DNA from: DASRDR01 sp963812945 [NCBI: uncultured Candidatus Rokubacteria bacterium]
GTDB lineage: Bacteria > Methylomirabilota > Methylomirabilia > Rokubacteriales
Direction: 5' to 3'
Assembly (NCBI GenBank): GCA_963812945.1
Contig: CAWEXD010000008.1
Coordinates: 1-64,000, forward strand
Length of the DNA: 64,000 nt
In this document: one piece after another, positions 55,409 through 64,000 of the stretch
How the letters are laid out: each line of letters begins with the position of its first letter
How positions within the stretch are numbered: the first letter of the stretch is position 1
Notes under the pieces: model-generated
What the model was told of the DNA's origin: nothing
What the model saw: only the letters and a program-made list of their open reading frames with translations
The model's database searches: none
Position numbers and translations under genes: made by a program

Positions 55409-57481
55409 CTACGCCAGTCCCAGGGCGACCAGGATCATGTCGATGAGCTTGATGCCGACGAACGGCACGACGATACCACCGGCGCCGTAGACCCAGAGGA
55501 ACTGGCGGAGCAATCGCGCCGCCCCGACAGGGCGGTAGCGCACGCCGCGCAGCGCCAGCGGGATCAGGGCGATGATGATCAGCGCGTTGAAGATGACCGC
55601 GGAGAGGATCGCGCTCTGGGGCGTCGCGAGCCCCATCACGTTGAGCGCGTTGAGGACGGGATACGTCGTCGCGAACGCCGCCGGGATGATGGCGAAGTAC
55701 TTCGCCACGTCGTTCGAGATGCTGAACGTCGTCAACGCGCCGCGGGTCATCAGCATCTGCTTGCCGGTTTCCACGACCTCGATGAGCTTGGTGGGATTCG
55801 AGTCGAGGTCGACCATGTTGCCGGCTTCCTTGGCCGCCTGCGTGCCCGAGTTCATCGCCACCGCCACGTCGGCCTGGGCGAGGGCGGGAGCGTCGTTGGT
55901 CCCGTCGCCGGTCATCGCCACCAGGCGTCCCCCGGCCTGGTACTCGCGGATCAGCTTGAGCTTGGCCTCCGGTGTGGCCTGGGCCAGGAAATCGTCGACG
56001 CCGGCCTCGGCCGCGATGGCCGCGGCGGTGAGCGGGTTGTCGCCGGTGATCATGACGGTCTTGATCCCCATGCGCCGCAGCTCGCCGAAGCGCTCCCGGA
56101 TGCCGCCCTTGACGATGTCCTTCAGCTGGATCACGCCCAGCACGCGGGAGCCATCGGCCACGACCAGCGGCGTGGCGCCCTGGCTGGCCACCTGGTCCAC
56201 GGCCGCCCGCACGTCGGGGGGGATCTGGCCGCCAGTTCCTCGGACGTAGGCCTCGATGGCGTCGGCGGCGCCCTTACGCACCTGCCGCCCGTTCAGGTTC
56301 ACCCCGCTCATCCGGGTCTGGGCGGTGAACGCCACGAAGGTGGCGCCCATCGCGGTCACGTCCCGCTCGCGGATCGCGTACTTCTGCTTGGCCAGCACGA
56401 CGATGCTGCGGCCCTCCGGAGTCTCGTCGGCCAGCGAGGCGAGCTGGGCGGCATCGGCCAGGTCGCGCTCGGCGACACCCGAAGCGGGCAGGAACGCGGT
56501 GGCCTGGCGGTTTCCGAGGGTGATCGTGCCCGTCTTGTCGAGGAGCAGCACGTCGACGTCGCCGGCCGCCTCGACGGCCCGGCCCGACATGGCGATGACG
56601 TTCGCCTGGTGCATCCGGTCCATGCCGGCGATCCCGATCGCGGAGAGGAGTCCCCCGATCGTCGTGGGAATCAGGCACACCAAGAGCGCCACGAGGACCG
56701 TCACCGTCACCGGCGTCCCCTGGCCGGCGGTGGCGACGCTGTAGAGCGAGTAGGGGAGGAGGGTGGCGGTCGCGAGCAGGAAGATGATCGTGAAGCCCGC
56801 GAGCAGGATGTTGAGCGCGATCTCGTTCGGGGTCTTCTGGCGCTTGGCGCCCTCGACCATCGCGATCATCCGGTCGAGGAACGCCTCGCCGGGGTTCGCG
56901 CTGATGCGGACGACGAGCCAGTCCGACAGGACGCGCGTCCCGCCGGTGACGGCGCTGCGGTCCCCCCCGCTCTCGCGGATGACCGGCGCGCTCTCCCCGG
57001 TGATGGCGCTCTCGTCCACGGAAGCGACGCCCTCGATGACCTCGCCGTCGCCCGGGATCACGTCTCCGGCCTCGACGAGCACCGCGTCACCCATCCGGAG
57101 CGAGCTGCCGGCCACGCGCGTGACGGCCGCACCCCGCTCGGGCCGCGCCAGGCGCTTGGCCTGCACGTCCTGGCGCGTCCGCCGGAGGGCCTCGGCCTGG
57201 GCCTTGCCGCGCCCCTCCGCCATCGCCTCGGCGAAGTTCGCGAAGAGCACCGTGAACCAGAGCCACACCGAGATCCAGAAGATGAAGCCCGCGGGGGCCT
57301 CCCCGCGTCCGAGAATCGCCTGGAGCCAGAGGCCGGTGGTCAGGACACTTCCAACGAGCACGACGAACATGACCGGGTTCCGGACCTGGACCCGGGGATC
57401 GAGCTTCTTGACCGCGTCGACGACCGCGCGCCGCACGATGGGGCCGTCGAAGAGGGATCGCGCCTTCGGATGCGTCGCCAT
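55409..57481 (-). CDS. kdpB: Potassium-transporting ATPase subunit B
   Basis: 690-residue P-type ATPase that energises KdpA. Signatures: the A-domain [20 protein letters not shown] with [10 protein letters not shown], the phosphorylation loop [40 protein letters not shown], and the hinge [20 protein letters not shown]. Helices include [24 protein letters not shown] sequence (here [18 protein letters not shown]). The end is [17 protein letters not shown]. It lies 15 bases after kdpA. Intact. Confidence 0.96.
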   Translation of the reverse strand: MATHPKARSLFDGPIVRRAVVDAVKKLDPRVQVRNPVMFVVLVGSVLTTGLWLQAILGRGEAPAGFIFWISVWLWFTVLFANFAEAMAEGRGKAQAEALRRTRQDVQAKRLARPERGAAVTRVAGSSLRMGDAVLVEAGDVIPGDGEVIEGVASVDESAITGESAPVIRESGGDRSAVTGGTRVLSDWLVVRISANPGEAFLDRMIAMVEGAKRQKTPNEIALNILLAGFTIIFLLATATLLPYSLYSVATAGQGTPVTVTVLVALLVCLIPTTIGGLLSAIGIAGMDRMHQANVIAMSGRAVEAAGDVDVLLLDKTGTITLGNRQATAFLPASGVAERDLADAAQLASLADETPEGRSIVVLAKQKYAIRERDVTAMGATFVAFTAQTRMSGVNLNGRQVRKGAADAIEAYVRGTGGQIPPDVRAAVDQVASQGATPLVVADGSRVLGVIQLKDIVKGGIRERFGELRRMGIKTVMITGDNPLTAAAIAAEAGVDDFLAQATPEAKLKLIREYQAGGRLVAMTGDGTNDAPALAQADVAVAMNSGTQAAKEAGNMVDLDSNPTKLIEVVETGKQMLMTRGALTTFSISNDVAKYFAIIPAAFATTYPVLNALNVMGLATPQSAILSAVIFNALIIIALIPLALRGVRYRPVGAARLLRQFLWVYGAGGIVVPFVGIKLIDMILVALGLA

Positions 57482-57496
57482 GTCTCTTGCCTCCCG

Positions 57497-59302
57497 CTAC
57501 TTCGCTGCCGTCATGATGAGGTGCTCGACGATCGGACCCAGCGCGAGCGCGGGCACGAAGGTGAGTGCTCCCACCAGGAGCACGACGCCGATCAGGAGGA
57601 CCACGAAGAGCGGCGTGTGGGTGGGCAGGGTGCCAGGTCCTGGCGGGACGGCTTTCTTCCGCGCGAGCGACCCCGCGATCGCCAGGGTCGGGATCGCCAG
57701 CCAGTAGCGCGCGAAGAGCATCGCGAAGCCGAGCGCGGTGTTGTAGAAGGGGGTGTTGGCTCCGAGCCCGGCGAATGCGCTGCCGTTGTTGTTGCCGGCG
57801 GACGAGAAGGCGTAGAGCACCTCGCTGAACCCGTGCACCCCGGGGTTATAGATCGTGGCCGTTCCGCCGGGGCTCACGACGGCCACTGCCGTCCCGATCA
57901 GGACGACCGCCGGCGGGATCAGGATCACGAGGGAGGCCATCTTCATCTCGTAGGCCTCGATCTTCTTGCCGAGGTACTCGGGCGTCCGCCCGACCATGAG
58001 CCCGGCGACGAAGACGGCGATGATGGCGAAGACGAGCATGCCGTAGAGGCCGGAGCCCACGCCGCCGTAGATCACCTCGCCGAGCTGCATGAGCCACATC
58101 GGCACGAGGCCGCCGATCGGCGTGTAGGAATCGTGCATCGAGTTCACGGAGCCGTTGGAGGCGGCGGTCGTCGCGGTCGCCCACAGGGCGGAGTTCGCGA
58201 TCCCGTACCGCACCTCCTTGCCTTCCATGTTGCCGCCGGCCTGAAGCTCGCTCGCCTGGTGGTCGACGCCGAGCCAGCCGAGCGTGGCGCCTCGCTGCTC
58301 CGCGACGACGCAGACGGCGAGGAGCCCGACGAAGATGATGGTCATCGCCGCGAGGACGGCCCAGCCCTGTCGGGTATCCCCGACCATGGTGCCGAAGGTG
58401 TAGCAGAGGGCGGCGGAGATCACGAGGATCGCGAGCAGCTCGAAGAAGTTCGACAGCGGCGTCGCATTCTCGAAGGGATGCGACGAGTTCACGTTGAAGA
58501 AGCCGCCCCCGTTGGTGCCGAGCTGCTTGATCGCGATCTGAGACGCTGCGGGGCCGACGGCCAGAACCTGCTCGCTCAGGGTCGCCTTCGTCATCTTGGG
58601 CTGACCCTTGTCGTCCAGGACCGGCTTGCCCTCCTTGTCGGTCTCCGGCACGTCGTACTGGGTGGGCTGGACGACCGTGACCTTCGCGTACTCGCCGAGG
58701 GTCTGGACCACGCCCTGGGAGACCAGGATGAGCGCGAGCACGAACGAGAGGGGCAGCAGGATGTACAGCGTCGTCCGGGTCAGGTCGACCCAGAAGTTGC
58801 CGATGGTCTCGGCCGAGCGACGCGTGAAGCCCCGGATGAACGCGGCGAGCGTGGCCATGCCGGCCGCGGCCGACACGAAGTTCTGGACGGTGAGTCCCAG
58901 CATCTGGGTGAGATAGCTCATCGTCGTCTCGCCGCCATAGCCTTGCCAGTTGGTGTTCGTAGCGAAGCTGACGGCGGTGTTGAAGGACGAATCGGGTGTC
59001 ACCGCGCCGAGGCCCTGCGGGTTCAGCGGGAGCACACCCTGGAAGCGCTGGAGGAGATACACGACCATCAGGCCCGCGAAGTTGAAGAGCAGCATCGCGA
59101 ACGTGTAGGTCTTCCAGTTCATCTCGCGGTCGGGCCGGACGCCCGAGAGCCGGTAAAGGAGGCGCTCGAGCCACCCCAGCACCCGGTCCAGGCCCACGGC
59201 GCGCCCCTCGTACACGCGCGCCATGTAGAGCCCCAGCGGCTTGGCCAGCGCCAGGAGGACGACCACGTAGAGGGTGATCTGGAGAAGGCCGTTGCCGGTC
59301 AT
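57497..59302 (-). CDS. kdpA: Potassium-transporting ATPase subunit A
   Basis: 601-residue channel-like subunit with four selectivity-filter repeats: [59 protein letters not shown] and [20 protein letters not shown]. The N-terminus is [23 protein letters not shown] 59302 overlaps the kdpF stop (ATGA). Intact and full length; the high-affinity potassium pore of KdpFABC. Confidence 0.96.
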   Translation of the reverse strand: MTGNGLLQITLYVVVLLALAKPLGLYMARVYEGRAVGLDRVLGWLERLLYRLSGVRPDREMNWKTYTFAMLLFNFAGLMVVYLLQRFQGVLPLNPQGLGAVTPDSSFNTAVSFATNTNWQGYGGETTMSYLTQMLGLTVQNFVSAAAGMATLAAFIRGFTRRSAETIGNFWVDLTRTTLYILLPLSFVLALILVSQGVVQTLGEYAKVTVVQPTQYDVPETDKEGKPVLDDKGQPKMTKATLSEQVLAVGPAASQIAIKQLGTNGGGFFNVNSSHPFENATPLSNFFELLAILVISAALCYTFGTMVGDTRQGWAVLAAMTIIFVGLLAVCVVAEQRGATLGWLGVDHQASELQAGGNMEGKEVRYGIANSALWATATTAASNGSVNSMHDSYTPIGGLVPMWLMQLGEVIYGGVGSGLYGMLVFAIIAVFVAGLMVGRTPEYLGKKIEAYEMKMASLVILIPPAVVLIGTAVAVVSPGGTATIYNPGVHGFSEVLYAFSSAGNNNGSAFAGLGANTPFYNTALGFAMLFARYWLAIPTLAIAGSLARKKAVPPGPGTLPTHTPLFVVLLIGVVLLVGALTFVPALALGPIVEHLIMTAAK

Positions 59303-59385
59303 GAGAACACCTCGGGCTTCAAGAGCGCCACTACCAGATAGATGAGGAGTCCGACCGCCACGACGCCACCGATCACGTAGAGCAT
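59299..59385 (-). CDS. kdpF: Potassium-transporting ATPase subunit F
   Basis: A 28-residue membrane peptide. It begins [19 protein letters not shown] and ends ALLKPEVFS, the typical KdpF form (one helix followed by LLKPEKF). It overlaps kdpA by four bases. It stabilises the Kdp complex. Confidence 0.88.
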   Translation of the reverse strand: MLYVIGGVVAVGLLIYLVVALLKPEVFS

Positions 59386-59397
59386 GTCAGCCTCCTG

Positions 59398-59481
59398 CTA
59401 GAGCCGGTCGCAGAGCTCGACCAGTCCCCAGGACAGGGCGAGGAACCCGAGGGCGAGCCCGATGTAGAGAACGTCCTGCAT
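59398..59481 (-). CDS. 27-residue membrane peptide upstream of kdpF
   Basis: ATG 59481 follows GGAGG by five to six bases. The peptide begins MQDVLYIGLALGFLALSWGL and ends VELCDRL, with one helix. Similar short ORFs ending in a 'W..V..C.RL'-type tail often precede kdpF in other genomes, from memory. It ends 12 bases before the kdpF start, so it is probably the first gene of the kdp operon. Function unknown. Confidence 0.65.
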   Translation of the reverse strand: MQDVLYIGLALGFLALSWGLVELCDRL

Positions 59482-59525
59482 GTCATGCCTCCCTTTGGCG
59501 CGGACGTGCACGCACGCGCTGCGGC

Positions 59526-60515
59526 TCAGTAGGTGAAAGCCAGGCCGAGGGTGCCGATGACCTGGACCTCGTCCCCGCTATTGACCGCCTTCAGGTTGTC
59601 GCCGAGGACGAGCACCTGGACGCCGCCCTTGATCAGCCACTTGCCGAACTCGGGCGGGATGAACGCCAGGGGTACGGAGAGCGTCGCCCCGGCCGAGAAG
59701 TAGCCGAAGGTGTCGTCGGAACCAGTGCCGAACTCGTAGTAGTCCGACAGGCTCAGCCCGACCACGAGCGGGATCGAGAGGGACAACGGGTACTTCGACT
59801 CGGCGAGAAACGTGTAGCCGGGGGCGATCCCGATCTGAGCGTACACGCCCTTGTCGGCGCCGGCGTCCGCCTGGCCGTCGAACTCGAAGGCGATCAGGAA
59901 ACTCGGGTTGAGCGCGAAGGGCCCCAGCAGCTTCGCGTCGTTGTACGCCACGCCGAAGGCGATCTCCTGGACGGTGTTGAAGACGTTGTTAGGGCTGAGG
60001 TAGGCGGTGTAGAGGGCGTACGTGGTCAGGTCCTCGAAGAGGACGGCCGAGAGCTTGAAGTAGCCGTCGAGCTCGTACCAGAGCTTGGGGTCGGAGGCGG
60101 TCGGACTGTCGGAGCCGGTGGCGCCCGAGTGCAGGCTGTTCCAGATCCCGCCGGTGAGGGAGAGGGAGGTCAAGGCGCCGGCGCCGTCGACGAGCTTGAC
60201 GGTGAGCTCGCCGTAGGGCTGGAGGATGAGGTCGTCGGTTTCCTGCTTGATGCCGCGGAAGAAGTAGGCGGTGGTCCAGTCGACGCCGGCGCTGACCGAC
60301 AGGCGGCCGGTGTTGGGAGCTGGCGGCGTCGCGGGCGCCGCTGGGGCAGCGGCCGTTGCCGGCGGCGTGACCGGTGGCGTCGGCGTTGTCTGAGCGTACG
60401 CGGGCGCGGTGGCCAGAACGGCGCTCAAGGCCAGCGCGAAGCCAGTCGCTCGCCGGGTGCCGTCCCGCCGGGTGACAGCGCGCCCCCGGCCGGATGTCTG
60501 TTCGTCAGTCGTCAT
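59526..60515 (-). CDS. Outer-membrane beta-barrel protein (TorF/Gcw_chp-like)
   Basis: 329 residues with a signal peptide RATGFALALSAVLATAPAYA and a Pro/Ala/Thr-rich linker. The barrel begins LSVSAGVDWTTAYFFRGIKQ, the TAYxFRGI start of the Gcw_chp / TorF family. Then LILQPYGELTVKLVDG, YFKLSAVLFEDLTTYALYTA and a last strand QVIGTLGLAFTY, with terminal aromatic residue as BAM requires. It is next to the Kdp cluster on the same strand. Its cargo is unknown. Confidence 0.8.
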   Translation of the reverse strand: MTTDEQTSGRGRAVTRRDGTRRATGFALALSAVLATAPAYAQTTPTPPVTPPATAAAPAAPATPPAPNTGRLSVSAGVDWTTAYFFRGIKQETDDLILQPYGELTVKLVDGAGALTSLSLTGGIWNSLHSGATGSDSPTASDPKLWYELDGYFKLSAVLFEDLTTYALYTAYLSPNNVFNTVQEIAFGVAYNDAKLLGPFALNPSFLIAFEFDGQADAGADKGVYAQIGIAPGYTFLAESKYPLSLSIPLVVGLSLSDYYEFGTGSDDTFGYFSAGATLSVPLAFIPPEFGKWLIKGGVQVLVLGDNLKAVNSGDEVQVIGTLGLAFTY

Positions 60516-60551
60516 GGCGCCTCCTTCTCAGCGAACGTGAACGTGCCGCCG

Positions 60552-61325
60552 TCACAGATCGTGGATCTCGCCGTCGCACAGGACTCGCACCCGGCCATCG
60601 AGCCGGGCGAGCTCCTCGACGGTCTCCTCGTAGAACATGGGCTTCACGTGGTAGACCCACACCGGGCACGGGGGCATCTTGTCGAGCTCCCAGGCCAGGC
60701 GGCTGGGGGTCATGTGGCCGGATATCTCGGCGAGCGCGTCGAGGCGATCCGGGAACGAAGTCTCCACGATGATCGCGCGCACGTTGCTCAGCTCGCGCGC
60801 GACCTCCCACAGCTGCTCCGTGGGGCCCGTGTCGCCCGAGAAGACCAGGGCTCCGGCCCCGTCGTGGACGATGAAGCCGACCGTCGGCACCGTGTGATGG
60901 ACGGGGACCGGGATCGCGGTGAGATGGTCGCCGATTGCCTGCGGCACGCCGGGCTGCAGCGTCCGGAAGCGTACGACCGCGTCTCTCGCGGTCGGGATGA
61001 CCGAGAAATCGGGCCAGATTCGGTCGTTGAAGAAGTGGTCGTGGAGGTCCTCCACCACCGGAGTGACCGAGCAGACGGTGAGTGGCTGGCCGTTCCCGGA
61101 GCTCACGCGGTGGCAGCCGCGGTTGTCGGCGAGGTACGCCAACCCTCCGATGTGGTCGAGATGCGCGTGAGACAGGAGAACGTGCTCGATCTTGAGCTGC
61201 TCGGCGAGCCCGAGCGTGGACGTGACGGAGCCGGCCTCGAGGAGCACCGTGCCGTCGAGCAGGAGGCCGGGAAGGTGCCGGGCGGGAGCGGACCCGCCCT
61301 GGCAGCCGAGGACCGTGAGCTTCAT
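60552..61325 (-). CDS. Metallo-beta-lactamase fold phosphodiesterase (class II cAMP PDE-like)
   Basis: 257 residues. The metal site is LLSHAHLDHIGGLAYLADNR (HxHxDH), with IPVPVHHTVPTVGFIVHDG (His), LVFSGDTGPTEQLWEVA (Asp) and VYHVKPMFYEE (His). TSFPDRLDALAEISGHMTPS is characteristic of class II cyclic-nucleotide phosphodiesterases. ATG 61325 is the start. Cyclic nucleotide cleavage is the best guess from the family. Confidence 0.8.
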   Translation of the reverse strand: MKLTVLGCQGGSAPARHLPGLLLDGTVLLEAGSVTSTLGLAEQLKIEHVLLSHAHLDHIGGLAYLADNRGCHRVSSGNGQPLTVCSVTPVVEDLHDHFFNDRIWPDFSVIPTARDAVVRFRTLQPGVPQAIGDHLTAIPVPVHHTVPTVGFIVHDGAGALVFSGDTGPTEQLWEVARELSNVRAIIVETSFPDRLDALAEISGHMTPSRLAWELDKMPPCPVWVYHVKPMFYEETVEELARLDGRVRVLCDGEIHDL

Positions 61326-61387
61326 GGCGAGCACCCTAGCCGGAAGGGGCGTCAAGGCGCGCTAGAGAGTGGCCTCCTGACCGTCAA

Positions 61388-61409
61388 GGGCCCGTAAAGA
61401 ATCGGGCCC
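61388..61409 (-). terminator. Hairpin between the GAF protein and the phosphodiesterase
   Basis: GGGCCCG and CGGGCCC (seven pairs) enclose TAAAGAAT. No T-run follows. It probably ends the DUF4118-GAF gene transcript on the minus strand. Confidence 0.4.
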
Positions 61410-61512
61410 GCGAGCCCTCCGAAGGGTGGATTCCGAGGGTGAACGGCTTCGAGCGGGGAGATCCGGGGGGAGGTTCGCCCTGCGGGGGTGTCGGGTTCCG
61501 GGCGGGACGGCG

Positions 61513-62274
61513 CTAGGCGCGCGAGGTCAGTTGGGCGAGCGCGATCATGTGGGCCGCCACGGCGAGCGCTCGGCGCTCGTCCAGAGTCAGGCCCTCAGTG
61601 TTTCCCTCCCAGAGATCGAGGACCAGGGGCTCCTTGCCCGCGAGCGGGAGGCGCCCGCCGCCCTGGGGGAAGCGGAAGCCGGTGCGACCAAGCGTGTGCA
61701 CCCGCGCGCTGGCGGCGGCCAGCGTGGAGGGCTCGAGCTCGGTCGAGGGCGGAGGGAGCTCGGCCTGGCTCGGCGGCGCGGCCGCGATGAGGCGCTCGTC
61801 GGCCCGCCGCAGGACCAGCCCCCCGAGACCGAACGAGCGCCTGAGGTCCTCCAGGACCTCCTCGATCGGCGCCCGCGCGGCGAGGCTCGCTGCGGTCCGG
61901 CCGAGCATCTCCACGTCCCCGCGCGTCCGGGTGACCTGTTCGGCGGTGCGGACGCGGCGCTTCCCGAAGGAGGCGGCGATCAGCCCGCACACGGCGAGCG
62001 CGAGGAACGCGCCGATGTCACCCGGCTTGTGAATCTCGAGCGACAGGTAGGGCTCGGTCAGGAAGAAGTTGAGGCTCAGCGCGGACACGATGGCGGTGGC
62101 CAGTCCCGGCCCGCGGCCGCCCATCTCGGCCACGACGATGGTCAGGGCGATGAAGACGAACGCCAGGTTGGACGCCGACACGATGGTGCGCAGCGGCGTG
62201 AGCGCCACGCCGAGGGCAACGGCCCCGGCGACACCGATGACGAACCACACGTTGGCACGATCATCTTGGCTCAT
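61513..62274 (-). CDS. DUF4118-GAF sensor without kinase domain
   Basis: 253 residues from ATG 62274 behind GAGG. Four helices of a KdpD-type DUF4118 sensor: VWFVIGVAGAVALGVALTPL, NLAFVFIALTIVVAEMGGRG and ATAIVSALSLNFFLTEPYLS. A GAF-like domain follows (VEMLGRTAASLAARAPIEEV, then LDLWEGNTEGLTLDERRAL). The gene ends where a histidine kinase core would begin. It resembles the middle of KdpD and may tune KdpD or act as a stand-alone sensor. Intact frame. Confidence 0.75.
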   Translation of the reverse strand: MSQDDRANVWFVIGVAGAVALGVALTPLRTIVSASNLAFVFIALTIVVAEMGGRGPGLATAIVSALSLNFFLTEPYLSLEIHKPGDIGAFLALAVCGLIAASFGKRRVRTAEQVTRTRGDVEMLGRTAASLAARAPIEEVLEDLRRSFGLGGLVLRRADERLIAAAPPSQAELPPPSTELEPSTLAAASARVHTLGRTGFRFPQGGGRLPLAGKEPLVLDLWEGNTEGLTLDERRALAVAAHMIALAQLTSRA

Positions 62275-62383
62275 GGCCACCTCGCTTCGCGGTGAAAAGC
62301 CGCCTTCCGTCCACGAGCATACGCGGCAATCGGGTCAAGGAAGGGCCAAGAGCGGGGGCCTCCGCGTCAACGCGGCGTCAAGA

Positions 62384-63241
62384 CTACCCCTTGACGCCGC
62401 CCGCCGTGAGCCCCTCGACCATGTACTTCTGGAGGTAGACGTACGCCGCGATCACCGGCAGCGTGGTGAGCACCGCGCCCGCCATCAGGTAGCCCCAGCC
62501 GTACACGTCACCCGTGATGAAGGTGGAGAGCCCGACCGGGAGCGTCCGGAGCTTGACGTTGGTGATGAAGACCAGGGCGTAGAGAAACTCGTTCCAGGCC
62601 TGGGTGAACGCGTAGAGGGCGGCGGCCAGGAGACCGGGGGCGGCCAGCGGGAGCACGACGCGGCGGAACGCTCCGAAGCGCGTCGCCCCGTCGATCATGG
62701 CCGCTTCCTCCAGCTCCTCCGGGATCGACTCGAAGTACCCCATGAGGAGCCACGTCACGAAGGGCACGGTGAAGCTCGGGTACGCGGCGATGAGGCCGGT
62801 CAGGCTGTCGGCCATCCCGAGGTTCCGGATCTGCGCGTAGAGCGGGATGAACAGGATCGACGGCGGCACCAGGTAGGTGATCAGCACCGCGCTGGCCATG
62901 AACGCGCGCCCGAGGAAGCGGAGACGGGCGAGCGCGTACGCGCCGATCGTGCCGATCGCGGTCGCCAGGAGCGTGCTGCTGACGGACACCACGATGCTGT
63001 TCCGGTACCAGCCCAGGAACTCGGTCTTGCCGAGGAGGTGCGCGTAGTTCTCGCCGGCGAACGGGCTCGGCCAGAACATCGACCGGAGGCTCCGCATCTG
63101 GTCCTCGCCCTTGAAGGACGAGATCGTCATCCAGTAGAAGGGGAAGACCACGATCAGCAGCAGCGTCACCAGGATCGCGTAGGAGACCGCCGACTGGAGG
63201 CGCTCGCGCGCGACTCGCCCGGGCCCGCCGACCGCTGTCAT
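62384..63241 (-). CDS. ABC transporter permease, MalG type
   Basis: 285 residues. Helix 1 is SYAILVTLLLIVVFPFYWMT. The segment MFWPSPFAGENYAHLLGKTE is usual for CUT1 permeases. The EAA loop is IPEELEEAAMIDGATRFGAF with VVLPLAAPG. Ends KYMVEGLTAGGVKG. It follows the other permease by about 13 bases. The ATPase and receptor are not in the window. Confidence 0.9.
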   Translation of the reverse strand: MTAVGGPGRVARERLQSAVSYAILVTLLLIVVFPFYWMTISSFKGEDQMRSLRSMFWPSPFAGENYAHLLGKTEFLGWYRNSIVVSVSSTLLATAIGTIGAYALARLRFLGRAFMASAVLITYLVPPSILFIPLYAQIRNLGMADSLTGLIAAYPSFTVPFVTWLLMGYFESIPEELEEAAMIDGATRFGAFRRVVLPLAAPGLLAAALYAFTQAWNEFLYALVFITNVKLRTLPVGLSTFITGDVYGWGYLMAGAVLTTLPVIAAYVYLQKYMVEGLTAGGVKG

Positions 63242-63254
63242 GCCGTCTGGCCGC

Positions 63255-64000
63255 TCATCGCGCCCGGCCGCGCCGCATGTAGCGGGCGAGCACGATGATC
63301 ACGAGCGCGAGCGCGGGGAGGAGGTACAGCGCCACGGCGATGGCCTCGCCGAGCCGCTGCGCCCCGAAGGCGATCTCGTAGGTCAGGACGGGCAGCACCT
63401 GGGTGGCGCCGCCGGGCCCGCCCTTGGTGAGGATGTAGATGATCGCGAAGTCGTTGAAGGTCCAGATCGTCGACAGCAGGACGACGATGATCACGATGTT
63501 CCGGATGCCCGGGAGCGTGACGTGCCGGAAGCGCTGGACGGCCGTCGCCCCGTCGACCGCCGCCGCCTCGTAGAGCTCGGCGGGGACCGACTTCATGCCG
63601 GCCAGGAAGCTGATCCCGAAGAACGGGAAACCGCGCCACACGTTCACGCCGATGACCGATGCCATCGCCGTCCCCGGCTCGCTCAGCCAGCCCACGCCTT
63701 GCGGAAGGATCCGGAAGACCCGCACGAGGAGGTAGTTGAGCACCCCGAGGCTGTAGTCGTAGATCCACAGGAAGTTCAGCGCGGACACGACCGTGGGCGC
63801 GACCCAGGGGATCAGGAGCACCCCGGTCCAGAAGCCCCGGAAGCGGATGCGAGACGTGAGCACCAGCGCCATGACCATGCCGAGGACGAGCTTTATCGCC
63901 ACCGACGCGCCGGTGAAGATGAAGCTGTTCGCGACCGCGCGCCGGAAGAAGCCGTCGAAGGTGAGCCGGACGTAGTTCTCGAATCCGACGAAGACGGGCG
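63255..64000 (-). CDS. ABC transporter permease, MalF type, 5' end beyond window
   Basis: The frame is open to the right edge; the visible N-terminal part reads PVFVGFENYVRLTFDGFFRR and AVANSFIFTGASVAIKLVLG. Then WTGVLLIPWVAPTVVSALNF, the EAA loop VPAELYEAAAVDGATAVQRF with VTLPGIRN, and TKGGPGGATQVLPVLTYEIA. The end is VLARYMRRGRAR. CUT1-type importer permease paired with the MalG-type gene. The start and receptor lie outside. Confidence 0.88.
   Translation of the reverse strand, partial: PVFVGFENYVRLTFDGFFRRAVANSFIFTGASVAIKLVLGMVMALVLTSRIRFRGFWTGVLLIPWVAPTVVSALNFLWIYDYSLGVLNYLLVRVFRILPQGVGWLSEPGTAMASVIGVNVWRGFPFFGISFLAGMKSVPAELYEAAAVDGATAVQRFRHVTLPGIRNIVIIVVLLSTIWTFNDFAIIYILTKGGPGGATQVLPVLTYEIAFGAQRLGEAIAVALYLLPALALVIIVLARYMRRGRAR

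Noticed and set aside
56609-59341. 910-residue open frame on the plus strand opposite kdpA and kdpB
   Set aside because: It is the mirror of highly GC-biased codons. The translation is Asp/Glu/Arg-rich without any family, and kdpA/kdpB are unambiguous.
1-64000. CRISPR arrays, rRNA genes, complete insertion sequences, tRNA-Sec
   Set aside because: No regularly spaced repeats, no rRNA-like sequence, no transposase and no long eight-base-acceptor tRNA were seen.

Overview
The window is very GC-rich bacterial DNA with densely packed genes, many GTG starts and Shine-Dalgarno sites of the GGAGG type. The gene mix is two- and three-part solute transporters, tripartite tricarboxylate transport, LLM and PanE-like oxidoreductases, several metal-dependent amidohydrolases, Kdp potassium uptake and cytochrome oxidase assembly. 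This suits a heterotrophic, at least partly aerobic soil or subsurface lineage of the Rokubacteria/Methylomirabilota type. That placement is inference; no marker gene fixes it. Single-base frameshifts are common from 1 to 16 kb and recur near 23, 27.8, 28.3, 30.5, 46.3 and 49-50 kb. They interrupt otherwise well-conserved proteins, so I treat most as assembly errors rather than real decay.

Layout. 1-10.5 kb: glycosyltransferase end, TlpA-like thioredoxin, CtaG, a Tat component, LexA with a RecA-like ATPase and an AlkZ-related protein, an amidohydrolase, an LLM/PanE pair and a CCA-adding enzyme. 10.55 kb: tRNA-Gly(CCC). The 3' end of this tRNA recurs at 14.94 kb and 27.30 kb, so 10.63-27.3 kb looks like two consecutive tRNA-Gly insertions. 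The first segment carries a copper-radical-oxidase-like protein fused to a ladder with a cysteine every 11 residues. The second carries hicBA, a collapsed AAA regulator and a glycine-reductase-type operon, followed by a sugar-type ABC transporter and a Gfo/Idh oxidoreductase. 27.5-48 kb: two MFS carriers, a collagen-like lipoprotein, a thioredoxin-fold selenoprotein, TctABC, a C69 peptidase, solute-binding proteins and assorted oxidoreductases. 48-62.3 kb: an unusually complete potassium cluster (KdpE, KdpD, small membrane ORF, KimA-like symporter, UspA, KdpC, KdpB, KdpA, KdpF, 27-residue ORF) and an orphan DUF4118-GAF protein. 62.4-64 kb: another ABC transporter.

The main discovery is three in-frame TGA codons that read as selenocysteine, not stop. 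They lie in grdA (18181), in a grdB-like gene (20762) and in a redoxin (33513). Each is at a position where the family has Sec or Cys. Each is followed, with 18-22 bases between TGA and apical loop, by a perfect hairpin with G in the first two loop positions, as expected of bacterial SECIS elements. The Grd operon has components A, B (both subunits) and C-beta but no grdD nearby. It encodes a zinc dehydrogenase between A and B, and a carbohydrate-type ABC importer lies beside it. Together these suggest a selenium-dependent reductive cleavage system acting on a substrate other than free glycine.
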